Source of the DNA: UBA4735 sp036569845
Lineage (GTDB): Bacteria; Chloroflexota; Limnocylindria; P2-11E
Reading direction: 5' to 3'
Length of the DNA stretch: 8,745 nt
NCBI GenBank assembly: GCA_036569845.1
Contig: DATCPY010000062.1
Span: 1 to 8,745, forward strand
Shown: positions 1 through 5,639 of the stretch, one piece after another
Layout of the letters: each line of letters opens with the position of its first letter
Numbering within the stretch: position 1 is the first letter of the stretch
The notes under the pieces: generated by a model
The model's input: the letters and a program-made list of their open reading frames with translations, nothing else
Told to the model about the DNA's origin: nothing
Database searches by the model: none
Made by a program: the position numbers and the translations under genes

Positions 1-762
1 CGCATCGACCGCCCCGCGCCGCCGCGGCTCTATCGCGACGGCCGGCTCACCGACCTCGACCGCTCACCGCCGCCCGAGCGCGCGATCTCGCTCATCGTCG
101 ACGGCGAGGAGCTCGCGACGATCGCCTGCTCGCCGGTGCGGGTCATCGCGCTCGCCCTCGGCTTCCTCAAGCTCGAGGACATCATCCAGCGCGCGGAGGA
201 CGTCGCGCTGATGGAGGTCTGCGACGAGGAGACCGTAGTGAAGGTCCGCCTCGCGCCGACCGCGCGCGCCGTCCCGCATGATCGCAAGCGCATCCTCACC
301 TCGGGCTGCGGCCGCGGGGTCACCTTCTCGCTCGACGTCGTGCCGGTCGGGAACGGGATGACCGTGAAGCCCGAGCAGCTGATGGCCTGGATGGAGGAGC
401 TCCTCGACAAGGCCGCGGGCTACAAGGAGCACGGTGGCACGCATACCGCGGGCCTGTTCGGGCCGGGCGGCCTCGAGCTGCTGGTCGAGGACATCGGTCG
501 CCACAACACCGTGGACCGGATCGCGGGCGAGGCGCTCCTGGCCGATCTCGACACGACCGGCAAGGCGATCCTCACCTCGGGACGGATCTCGAGCGAGATG
601 CTGGTGAAGGCCTCACGGCTCGGCTGCGGCGTCGTCGCCTCACGCACCAGCCCGACGGAGCTCGCGGTGTCGCTCGCGATAGAGGCGAACGTCGCGCTCT
701 GCGGCTACGTGCGCCGCGACCAGCTGCGGATCTTCCACGACGCGGGGCGCCTCGCGCTCTAG
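1..762 (+). CDS. fdhD: FdhD, sulfur carrier/sulfurtransferase for formate dehydrogenase (5' end cut by window)
   Basis: FdhD-family protein. In Escherichia coli FdhD takes sulfur from the cysteine desulfurase IscS and passes it to the molybdenum cofactor, which makes formate dehydrogenase active in the cytoplasm. The frame is open from the first base, so the true start lies outside; 253 codons are visible. Family signatures occur in order: an N-terminal 'ACSP...LALGFLKLEDII' block (codons ~41-61), 'TSGCGRG' (codons 100-106), 'EDIGRHNTVDRI' in the middle, then 'LTSGRISSEMLVKASRLG' and 'SPTELAVSLA' near the end. The first cysteine of the active-site loop (codon 103) is present, but the position of the second cysteine of the E. 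coli CGVC loop is Gly. The stop TAG lies inside a CTAG shared with the stop of the convergent gene. Family assignment is secure; a role in formate dehydrogenase is inferred from the family. Confidence 0.93.
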   Translation, partial: RIDRPAPPRLYRDGRLTDLDRSPPPERAISLIVDGEELATIACSPVRVIALALGFLKLEDIIQRAEDVALMEVCDEETVVKVRLAPTARAVPHDRKRILTSGCGRGVTFSLDVVPVGNGMTVKPEQLMAWMEELLDKAAGYKEHGGTHTAGLFGPGGLELLVEDIGRHNTVDRIAGEALLADLDTTGKAILTSGRISSEMLVKASRLGCGVVASRTSPTELAVSLAIEANVALCGYVRRDQLRIFHDAGRLAL

Positions 763-1229
763 GCGCCCGCCGGCGCTCCGAGCCTGGCGATCATCTCCGC
801 GTGCTCCCGCTCGTGCGGGCCCAGCCACGAGATCGCGCTCTTCTTCGGGTCCCAGGTGTCAGCGCCGAACGGTCCAGCGCCCTCGGGCCAGCCCTCGAGC
901 TCGCGCAGCAGCGCGCTCCGGCTCGCCTTGAGCTCCGCGACCACGTCCGCGAACGGCCGCGCGCGCCGCGGACCGACGTTGCGCTCGTTCCAGGCATCGA
1001 AGCCCGGAGCGCTCCACGGCCACGTCGGCTTCTGGCCGGCGCGGATCTCAGCGAGGGCGTTGCGGATCGCCAGGTCATAGCCGACGAGGTGGGAGAGTAC
1101 GTCCTTCGCGGTCCAGTCCATTCCGGGCACCTTCGCATCCGCCAAGGTGCGGGCATCGAGATGGGCGAGGATCTCCCGCAGCTCCGCGCGGGCGGACCGG
1201 ACGTCGGCGAGGAAAGCGGCTTTGCTCAC
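759..1229 (-). CDS. DinB/MDMPI-like four-helix-bundle protein
   Basis: A 156-residue soluble protein with a GTG start. It resembles the DinB-like superfamily (DinB, mycothiol-dependent maleylpyruvate isomerase N-domain, ClbS/DfsB). The motif 'DWTAKDVLSHLVGYD' (residues 38-52) is the typical second-helix signature, and 'HEREHAEMI' near the C terminus gives two further histidines. His47, His139 and His143 are placed to form the three-histidine metal site of this fold. Such proteins include thiol-dependent transferases and small-molecule resistance proteins, so the substrate cannot be named. It lies 36 bases downstream of the SRPBCC gene on the same strand and is probably co-transcribed with it. 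A weak GAGGG sits almost against the start. Its TAG stop overlaps that of fdhD, leaving no room for a separate terminator between the two convergent genes. Confidence 0.75.
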   Translation of the reverse strand: MSKAAFLADVRSARAELREILAHLDARTLADAKVPGMDWTAKDVLSHLVGYDLAIRNALAEIRAGQKPTWPWSAPGFDAWNERNVGPRRARPFADVVAELKASRSALLRELEGWPEGAGPFGADTWDPKKSAISWLGPHEREHAEMIARLGAPAGA

Positions 1230-1265
1230 GCCCTCACTAGGCCTGCGCGGGTCGGCGGGTTCAGC

Positions 1266-1688
1266 TCAGGTGAGCGCGGTCTGGAGCTTCGCGAGGTACG
1301 CGTCGATGCCGCGGGTTTGGCCGGTCAGGCGCATGACGGTGCGGAACAGGGGGTTGAACACCTCGCCGCGCTCGGTGATGGTCAACGTCGAGGCGTCGTG
1401 CCCCTCGGGCGCGATCTCGAAGGTCCAGGTGCCGCCGAAGGCCTTCTCCCCGACGATCTTCCTCACCAAGAGGCGCGGCGCGTCCTGCTCGACGACCTCG
1501 GTCTTCGTGTCGCCACCCCAGCCCTTCGTCGCGATCGGATCGTTGATCAGCCCCCACACGATCTCGGGCCGCGCCGGCATCCGCCGCGAGCGGCTGGCGA
1601 CGTGCGCGGCCGGGAGTGACGCCCCGAAGCCGAACGCGCCGAGAACGAGCATCGCCAGCACCGCCAGGGGATAGACGATGCCGCCCAC
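1266..1688 (-). CDS. Membrane-anchored SRPBCC-family (START-like) protein
   Basis: A 140-residue protein with a GTG start, preceded on the minus strand by a purine-rich AGGTAGG. Residues ~5-26 form one hydrophobic segment (membrane anchor or uncleaved signal). The remainder fits the SRPBCC/polyketide-cyclase fold: 'ARPEIVWGLINDP' (residues 39-51) is the usual first-helix motif after strand one, and beta-rich stretches such as 'GTWTFEI' and 'STLTITERGEVFNPLFR' follow, before a C-terminal helix ending in 'AYLAKLQTAL'. The family binds hydrophobic ligands in a deep pocket; no ligand can be read from the sequence. The tail after the anchor may face either side of the membrane. It is divergent from the pilus operon and upstream of the DinB-like gene. 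The fold is likely; the function is unknown. Confidence 0.72.
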   Translation of the reverse strand: MGGIVYPLAVLAMLVLGAFGFGASLPAAHVASRSRRMPARPEIVWGLINDPIATKGWGGDTKTEVVEQDAPRLLVRKIVGEKAFGGTWTFEIAPEGHDASTLTITERGEVFNPLFRTVMRLTGQTRGIDAYLAKLQTALT

Positions 1689-1822
1689 CGCCCTGAGCCT
1701 ACCTCGTCATCGCGTCCGAGAGAGAGCGCGTCGGCGATCGGCGGTACCCAGGTACCGGTCCGGCGTCCCATCGTCCGACGTACCCGCCCAAGCGCAGCCT
1801 CGCCGTCGACAGGAGGTGCAGC
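1689..1822. promoter_or_regulatory. Divergent intergenic control region between the SRPBCC gene and the pilus operon
   Basis: This 134-base gap separates two divergent starts, so promoters for both directions should lie here. Visible elements are GGTACC at 1743-1748 and again at 1751-1756, separated by CA (a dyad, GGTAC-CCAG-GTACC); a smaller dyad CGTC-C-GACG around 1772-1780; and the AGGAGG of flp at 1811-1816. I see no convincing -10/-35 pair on either strand. The region is inferred to be regulatory from its position; which elements are functional is not established. Confidence 0.5.
1811..1816 (+). promoter_or_regulatory. Strong Shine-Dalgarno site of flp
   Basis: AGGAGG is a full match to the core anti-Shine-Dalgarno complement, with a 6-base spacer to the GTG at 1823. 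It is the best ribosome site in the window and fixes the start of the short pilin gene, which would otherwise be missed because of its size and GTG start. A strong site suits a major structural pilin that must be made in excess. Confidence 0.8.
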
Positions 1823-1993
1823 GTGTTTGGGCGATCAAGATTCGCGCGTGGCGAACACGGTCTTGCGACGGTCGAGTACATCATCGGTGCGGCCGTCGTG
1901 CTCGGGACGCTCGTCGTCGGGGTCCAGGCCTGGAACAACGGTCTCGTCGCCCGGCTGCAGGCGCTCGTGACGCAGATGGGCACGGTCCATTAG
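1823..1993 (+). CDS. flp: Flp-family type IVb major pilin
   Basis: A 56-residue prepilin with a GTG start. Residues 1-13 form a short basic leader (four Arg, one His) ending in Gly13. The sequence 'G/LATVEY' follows, which is the Flp cleavage motif with Glu at +5 and Tyr at +6. Residues ~20-36 are a continuous hydrophobic helix (IIGAAVVLGTLVVGVQA), and a short tail ends in 'MGTVH'. Size, leader, Glu-Tyr pair and hydrophobic core all match Flp pilins. After cleavage by a prepilin peptidase, not encoded here, the mature ~43-residue protein would assemble into the fibre. It is first in the operon, behind the strongest ribosome site in the window, and is followed by tadE after only three bases. 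The third residue of the helix-facing motif (LAT) recurs in TadE, so one peptidase can process both. Confidence 0.9.
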   Translation: MFGRSRFARGEHGLATVEYIIGAAVVLGTLVVGVQAWNNGLVARLQALVTQMGTVH

Positions 1994-1996
1994 CCG

Positions 1997-2383
1997 ATGC
2001 ATCGCGATGAGGCCGGCCTGGCGACGCTCGAGGCGACGTTGATGATCACCATCCTCATTCCCTTGCTGTTCGCGGTGATCGAATTCGGCGATGTGTTTCA
2101 GCGCTGGCTTGCGCAGGAGAGCGCCACGGTGCAGGTCGCGCGATACGCGGCCGAGCTCGGCGGCGACGCTCCCGAGGTCCACGCGCTGCTCGAGGAATCG
2201 CTGCGTCAGTCGGGCATCGATCCGTCACGCGCCACGCTCGAAGTGACGCCTGCGCGCGTCGGCTGGCGCGAGCAGCTGACCGTCACGGTCCGTACGACCG
2301 CAGTGGTCGCGATCCCGTTCCTCTTCGCGACAGCCATTCCTCTGCGGACCACTGCGGTCGTCCGCGGGGAGCTCGCCCGATGA
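1997..2383 (+). CDS. tadE: TadE-family minor pilin (pseudopilin)
   Basis: A 128-residue TadE-like protein. A 7-residue leader ends in Gly7, followed by 'LATLE' with Glu12 at +5, which is a prepilin-peptidase site nearly identical to that of Flp. Residues ~13-30 form a membrane helix (ATLMITILIPLLFAVIEF), and 'IEFGDVFQRW...ATVQVARYAA' continues as the usual TadE helix. The rest is a small extracytoplasmic domain with alternating beta-like stretches (LTVTVRTTAVVAIPF). TadE/TadF proteins are minor pilin-like subunits needed for Flp fibre assembly. It begins three bases after flp without a clear ribosome site of its own, so translation is probably coupled. It ends in an ATGA overlap with the next gene. 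Confidence 0.88.
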   Translation: MHRDEAGLATLEATLMITILIPLLFAVIEFGDVFQRWLAQESATVQVARYAAELGGDAPEVHALLEESLRQSGIDPSRATLEVTPARVGWREQLTVTVRTTAVVAIPFLFATAIPLRTTAVVRGELAR

Positions 2384-2799
2384 GCGCGGTCATGACGATC
2401 GTGGCGCTGCCGTTGCTCATCTTCGTCCTGACGACCACATTGGAGATCGGAAGCCTGCGCGTGGTCGCCGCGCGGGCGCGATCCGCTGCCGATCTCGCCG
2501 CGCTCGTCGCGGTCAACGACCAGGACGACGTCGAGCTGGCCCGGACCGGGCGCCTGGTCCCAGCGGCGGACGCGGCAGAGGTCGCGCGCGCCGTCTTCGC
2601 CGCGAACCTAGAGCCCATCGCATCGATGCTGGCGATGACGCCGGCGACCATCGCCGGCAGCGCGGTGGTCAGGGTCGACGTGACCCCGCCGACCGTCCAC
2701 CTGAGCGCGACCGTGCCGGTGCGGACGCCGGTGTTCGGTGCGCTGTTCTCCCACCCGATCACCGATGTCGCTGTGGCGGCGAGTGGAGGCGCGCGATGA
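2380..2799 (+). CDS. TadG/Rv3654c-like Tad-associated membrane protein
   Basis: A 139-residue protein with an N-terminal membrane helix (residues ~4-19) followed by 'RVVAARARSAADLAALVAV' (residues 27-45). This helix strongly recalls the 'Q-A-A-D-A-A-A-L-A' segment of TadG-type and Rv3654c-type proteins of Tad loci. No G/xxxxE cleavage site is visible and the membrane helix starts almost at Met1, so it is probably a signal-anchor protein rather than a pilin. The C-terminal half (residues ~95-134) alternates hydrophobic and polar residues, as expected of a small beta-rich external domain. The start is the ATG of an ATGA overlap with tadE. A TadF-type minor pilin is the main alternative, but the missing processing site argues against it. 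Confidence 0.68.
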   Translation: MSAVMTIVALPLLIFVLTTTLEIGSLRVVAARARSAADLAALVAVNDQDDVELARTGRLVPAADAAEVARAVFAANLEPIASMLAMTPATIAGSAVVRVDVTPPTVHLSATVPVRTPVFGALFSHPITDVAVAASGGAR

Positions 2800-3686
2800 A
2801 GCGTTTGATCCTGGTGACGACGGTCGCCGTGTCACTCCTGGCGAGCCGACCTGCGCTTGGCTGGGATCCGTTCGGCGACGGATCGGATAGCGGCTGGCCC
2901 GTTTCGTCCTGGACGCCGGAGCCGGCGCCGGTCGCTCCGCCGCTGGGGATCTACCTCGTGACCGAGACCTACGCCAGCGATTCGGTGACGCGGGCCGGAG
3001 CCATGACGACATACTCGACGGAGACGGTCCACGAGATCACCGGCTCGTACGCGCGGGTGCTCGAGAGCGTTGCGACCGGCGGGTCGAGCTCGTACGACGG
3101 CGCCGCCTTCAACGGGCGCGCCGCGCTCACCGATGGGCGAGCGGTCGCCGGCACCTACTACGAGAACTACGTCCGCACGGACGGCGGCTTCATTCCCGTC
3201 AGCGTCGTGTTCTTCCAGGACGACAGCGAGATCGCCCGCGCCTCTCGCGGGGCGCTGCAGCTCCCGGTCGCGCCGCCGGCTGCGGCGCCGGTGACGCTGG
3301 TGATACCCCAGGTGATCCCGTTGCCCTCGCCCGGCGGCTCCGTCACGCCGGTGATCGATCGCCCCGATCCGGTGCCCGCCGCGCCGGTCCGCGCGGCCAC
3401 ACCCGCGTCCACCCTGCTCGCGGATCGCTCCATCGAAGTGCTGCGTGGCCGGAGGGTGACGCTCTCCTTCGGGGGCCAGGACGTCCGAGCGTGGCGTTAC
3501 CTCTCCGGCGAAGCCCTATCGATGGGCGCGCTCGCCGGCACCGCGCTCGAGCCGTTCGTCGCGCGCTGGGACCGGCTCGCGCCGAATGCGGCCTGGATCG
3601 TCCGGTTCGTCGTCGACTACGCGGATGGCACGAGCCACGAGCTCGTCGTGCGCGTCGCGGTCCGTTCGCCCGGGCTGGTCGAGTGA
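2796..3686 (+). CDS. Secreted two-domain protein of unknown family in the pilus operon
   Basis: A 296-residue protein that I do not recognise. GGAGG at 2785-2789 lies six bases before the ATG. Residues 1-22 form a Sec signal peptide (basic MKR, hydrophobic core, probable cleavage after 'ALG'). The mature part begins with a Trp/Gly/Asp-rich stretch. A first region (residues ~50-150) is rich in Ser, Thr and Tyr and looks beta-structured. A Pro/Ala/Val-rich linker follows (residues ~157-205). The C-terminal ~85 residues (from 'RSIEVLRGRRVTLSFGG' to 'ELVVRVAVRSPG') resemble a beta sandwich. It has no cysteines, no lipobox, no second membrane helix and no sorting signal. Its place between the TadG-like gene and cpaB, with 4-base overlaps on both sides, suggests an external pilus-associated role, such as a tip, adhesin or wall-spanning part. 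That role is inference. Confidence 0.7.
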   Translation: MKRLILVTTVAVSLLASRPALGWDPFGDGSDSGWPVSSWTPEPAPVAPPLGIYLVTETYASDSVTRAGAMTTYSTETVHEITGSYARVLESVATGGSSSYDGAAFNGRAALTDGRAVAGTYYENYVRTDGGFIPVSVVFFQDDSEIARASRGALQLPVAPPAAAPVTLVIPQVIPLPSPGGSVTPVIDRPDPVPAAPVRAATPASTLLADRSIEVLRGRRVTLSFGGQDVRAWRYLSGEALSMGALAGTALEPFVARWDRLAPNAAWIVRFVVDYADGTSHELVVRVAVRSPGLVE

Positions 3687-4330
3687 TCGGCCAGCGGGCG
3701 CTGCTCGCGATCGCGCTCCTCTGTGGCGCGATCGCCGGCACGATCTACTACGCCAGCGTTCAGCGCGTCCCGGTCCTCATCGCCGCGCGGAGCCTCGACG
3801 CCGACAAGACCATCGCGTCCGACGATCTGACCGTCGTGGAGCTGCCGCCCGACGCCGTCCCGGCCGGCGCCCTCCACACACCGGAGGACGCGATCGGTCG
3901 AGTACCGCGGGCGCCCCTGTGGCCCGGGCAGATCCTCCTTGCACCCGCGCTCGCCAACGCCGCCGCAGCGTTCCATAGCGGCCTCGTCCCGCCGGCCGGT
4001 CAGCGCGCCGTAGCCGTGCCGGTCACGCCGTCGCAGGCGATGGGCGGCGCGATCGTCGCCGGTGCCCACGTAGACGTGATCGCCGTGCCGGTCGTCGGCC
4101 GAGCCCCGGCCGGCCGGGTCACCGAGATCGTCGCGGCCAACGTGACGGTCCTCGACGTCCGCGGCGAGAATGGCGGCCCGTTCATGCCGGCGAGCGCGAG
4201 TCGCGGCGCGGTCTCGATCGACCGACTTGGCAGCGTGGTGGTCGCGCTCCCGCCCGCGGACGAGCTGCGGGTCGCCGATCGCATCGCGACGAGCACATTC
4301 GTGCTCGTGTTCATCCCGACCCACGAATGA
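3683..4330 (+). CDS. cpaB: CpaB/RcpC-family Flp pilus assembly protein with SAF domain
   Basis: A 215-residue CpaB/RcpC protein. The start is the GTG of a GTGA overlap; the frame is open further upstream, but that part only shadows the preceding gene. Residues ~5-24 form one membrane helix. The SAF domain (residues ~29-89) reads 'VPVLIAARSLDADKTI...DL', then 'PGQILLAPAL', as in this family. The RcpC region begins at 'GQRAVAVPVTPSQAMGGAI' (107-125) with 'GAHVDVIAV' (127-135), and 'SVVVALPPADELRVADRIA' lies near the C terminus. In Gram-negatives RcpC/CpaB works with the secretin and may bind peptidoglycan through SAF. Here no secretin gene is present, so a wall-anchoring or channel-lining role in a single-membrane cell is more likely. 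It is short for the family and lacks a long C-terminal tail. Confidence 0.87.
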   Translation: MIGQRALLAIALLCGAIAGTIYYASVQRVPVLIAARSLDADKTIASDDLTVVELPPDAVPAGALHTPEDAIGRVPRAPLWPGQILLAPALANAAAAFHSGLVPPAGQRAVAVPVTPSQAMGGAIVAGAHVDVIAVPVVGRAPAGRVTEIVAANVTVLDVRGENGGPFMPASASRGAVSIDRLGSVVVALPPADELRVADRIATSTFVLVFIPTHE

Positions 4331-4872
4331 CGAGCCTCTCCCTCGAGCTCGCAGCGCACGAGCCGTTCGATCTCGCATTCGATGCCCCGCGATTCGTGCT
4401 ATGGCGGCGCGGCTCGGCCGTGACGTTGAGCCTCGACGACGGCGATGTCACGCGCGTACGGCGCGCCCTCGCGTTCCGCGGCGTGCGCGCATCGATCGTG
4501 AACGAGCAGGTCCCGGTGCCGCCGAGCCTCCACCGTGCGGTCGGCACTGCCCTCGTCCCGGCCCGACTGCAGCCATCGGATCTGGATCTCATCGAGGTGC
4601 GCGTCGTCCCGCTGAGCGAAGCCACGGCGCGATGCCTGCGCCGTCCGATCAGGGGGTGGCCCCTGCGCGGCCGAGCGCGGCGGCGGTGCGCCGCGCTGCT
4701 GGGCGGTACCGAGGCGTTGCTCGAGATCCGGCGAACGGCATGGTGTGCGCGCGCGACGCTGCTCGCGAACCGGCACGCGCTGCGGCCCGCCGTCTTCGAC
4801 GGATCCGCGACCGCACGCCCGATGCGTGTCTACGCCTCTGAGCGGCGGCTCACGCGATGGATCGAAGGATGA
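4327..4872 (+). CDS. Arg-rich soluble protein of unknown family in the pilus operon
   Basis: A 181-residue protein with no signal peptide or membrane helix, so probably cytoplasmic; I do not recognise the family. The N-terminal ~100 residues look like a mixed alpha/beta domain, with 'FVLWRRGSAVTLSLDDGDVTR' at residues 23-43 and 'LIEVRVVPLSEA' at 88-99. The C-terminal part is very basic, with an Arg cluster at residues ~105-120, three isolated Cys (103, 121, 140), and the ending 'SERRLTRWIEG'. Coding is supported by ATGA overlaps with cpaB before it and tadZ after it. Its slot directly before a ParA-like protein that lacks the N-terminal receiver-like domain of long CpaE proteins makes a partner of that protein, or of the CpaF motor, plausible. 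That is speculation from position; the sequence does not look like a receiver domain. Confidence 0.62.
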   Translation: MTSLSLELAAHEPFDLAFDAPRFVLWRRGSAVTLSLDDGDVTRVRRALAFRGVRASIVNEQVPVPPSLHRAVGTALVPARLQPSDLDLIEVRVVPLSEATARCLRRPIRGWPLRGRARRRCAALLGGTEALLEIRRTAWCARATLLANRHALRPAVFDGSATARPMRVYASERRLTRWIEG

Positions 4873-5639
4873 GCTGGCGCGCATGGCTCGACGCTTCGCC
4901 GGTGTCGCAGATCGTGCTCGCGTTGATGCGCGATGCGACCGGGCGCGACGCGCCGCTCGAGCCCCTCACGCCGGCGCGTCCCGCCGCGCTCTCGGCGGAG
5001 AGAGGCCTCGCATTCTGGTCATTGATCGCCGGCGCGGGCGCATCGACGGTCGCGGCGCTCGTCGCGCACCGTTCGGCGGCCGCCGGGCAGCCGCCCGTGC
5101 TCGTCGATCTCGATCGCCGGGTGCCGACACTGGCCCTGCGGGCACGATGCGCTGGGGCGACCATCGCCGATGCGCTCGTTCGGCCGGGCTCAGAGGCGGG
5201 GCTCCTGTCTCGGTGGGGTGACGTCCCGTTCCTACCGGGAACCCCCGAGCTCTACCGATCCTTCGACGGTCCGCGCATCGCGGAGCTCGTGGGCCGACTG
5301 CACCGGGACCGCGCGGTGGTGGTCGATCTCGGTTGCGGAGCCGAGGCGCTCGATCCGGACGTGCTGGCGGGCCTGGACCGGCTCTGCGTGGTCATCGGCC
5401 CGTCCGTCGCGCAGCTGCAATCCGCGTTCTGCGCCGTGCCGCTGCTCGAAGGATCGGGCGTCCGCATCGGTCTCGTCGTCGTCGGCGCGGAGCCGGCGGA
5501 CGCCGCACACATCGCGGCGCGGTTGCCATGGCAATTGCAGGCAGCCATCCCGCGTGACCCATTCCTCGCCAACGACGAGTTCGCGACCCGCGCTCCGACC
5601 ATCCGCGCGATCGATGCCCTCATCCGGGGGCTCGGGTGA
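4869..5639 (+). CDS. tadZ: TadZ/CpaE-like (Ssd-like) ParA-fold protein with degenerate P-loop
   Basis: A 256-residue ParA/MinD-fold protein. After ~45 N-terminal residues comes the P-loop region 'LIAGAGASTVAAL' (52-64), then 'PVLVDLDRRVP' (76-86, the usual second motif after the P-loop) and 'AVVVDLGCG' (149-157, Walker B with Asp153). Both lysines of the deviant Walker A KGGxGKT are missing: Ile53 and Ala58 stand in their places. The GAGAST form recalls actinobacterial CpaE-like/Ssd proteins of Tad loci. TadZ/CpaE proteins localise the pilus machine, often at a pole; with this loop, ATP hydrolysis is doubtful. I chose the ATG at 4869 because it makes the 4-base overlap seen at all neighbouring junctions; an in-frame ATG at 4857 would add four residues. 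No receiver-like N-terminal domain is present. The next gene, the motor ATPase, overlaps by GTGA. Confidence 0.8.
   Translation: MSWRAWLDASPVSQIVLALMRDATGRDAPLEPLTPARPAALSAERGLAFWSLIAGAGASTVAALVAHRSAAAGQPPVLVDLDRRVPTLALRARCAGATIADALVRPGSEAGLLSRWGDVPFLPGTPELYRSFDGPRIAELVGRLHRDRAVVVDLGCGAEALDPDVLAGLDRLCVVIGPSVAQLQSAFCAVPLLEGSGVRIGLVVVGAEPADAAHIAARLPWQLQAAIPRDPFLANDEFATRAPTIRAIDALIRGLG

Noticed and set aside
801..1619. A 272-codon plus-strand frame across the DinB-like and SRPBCC genes
   Set aside because: The minus-strand products show coherent family motifs (HLVGYD with a His triad, EIVWGLIND). The plus-strand frame shows none and runs through both genes and the gap between them.
3491..3682. 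Upstream extension of cpaB
   Set aside because: The frame is open, but the added residues are Arg-rich shadow of the preceding gene's C terminus. The GTG at 3683 gives the expected short N terminus, membrane helix and 4-base overlap.
4869..5639. tadZ as a decayed pseudogene because of the lost P-loop lysines
   Set aside because: The frame is intact, other fold motifs are conserved, and both junctions keep 4-base overlaps. The lysine-less loop is also a recognisable class pattern in CpaE-like proteins.
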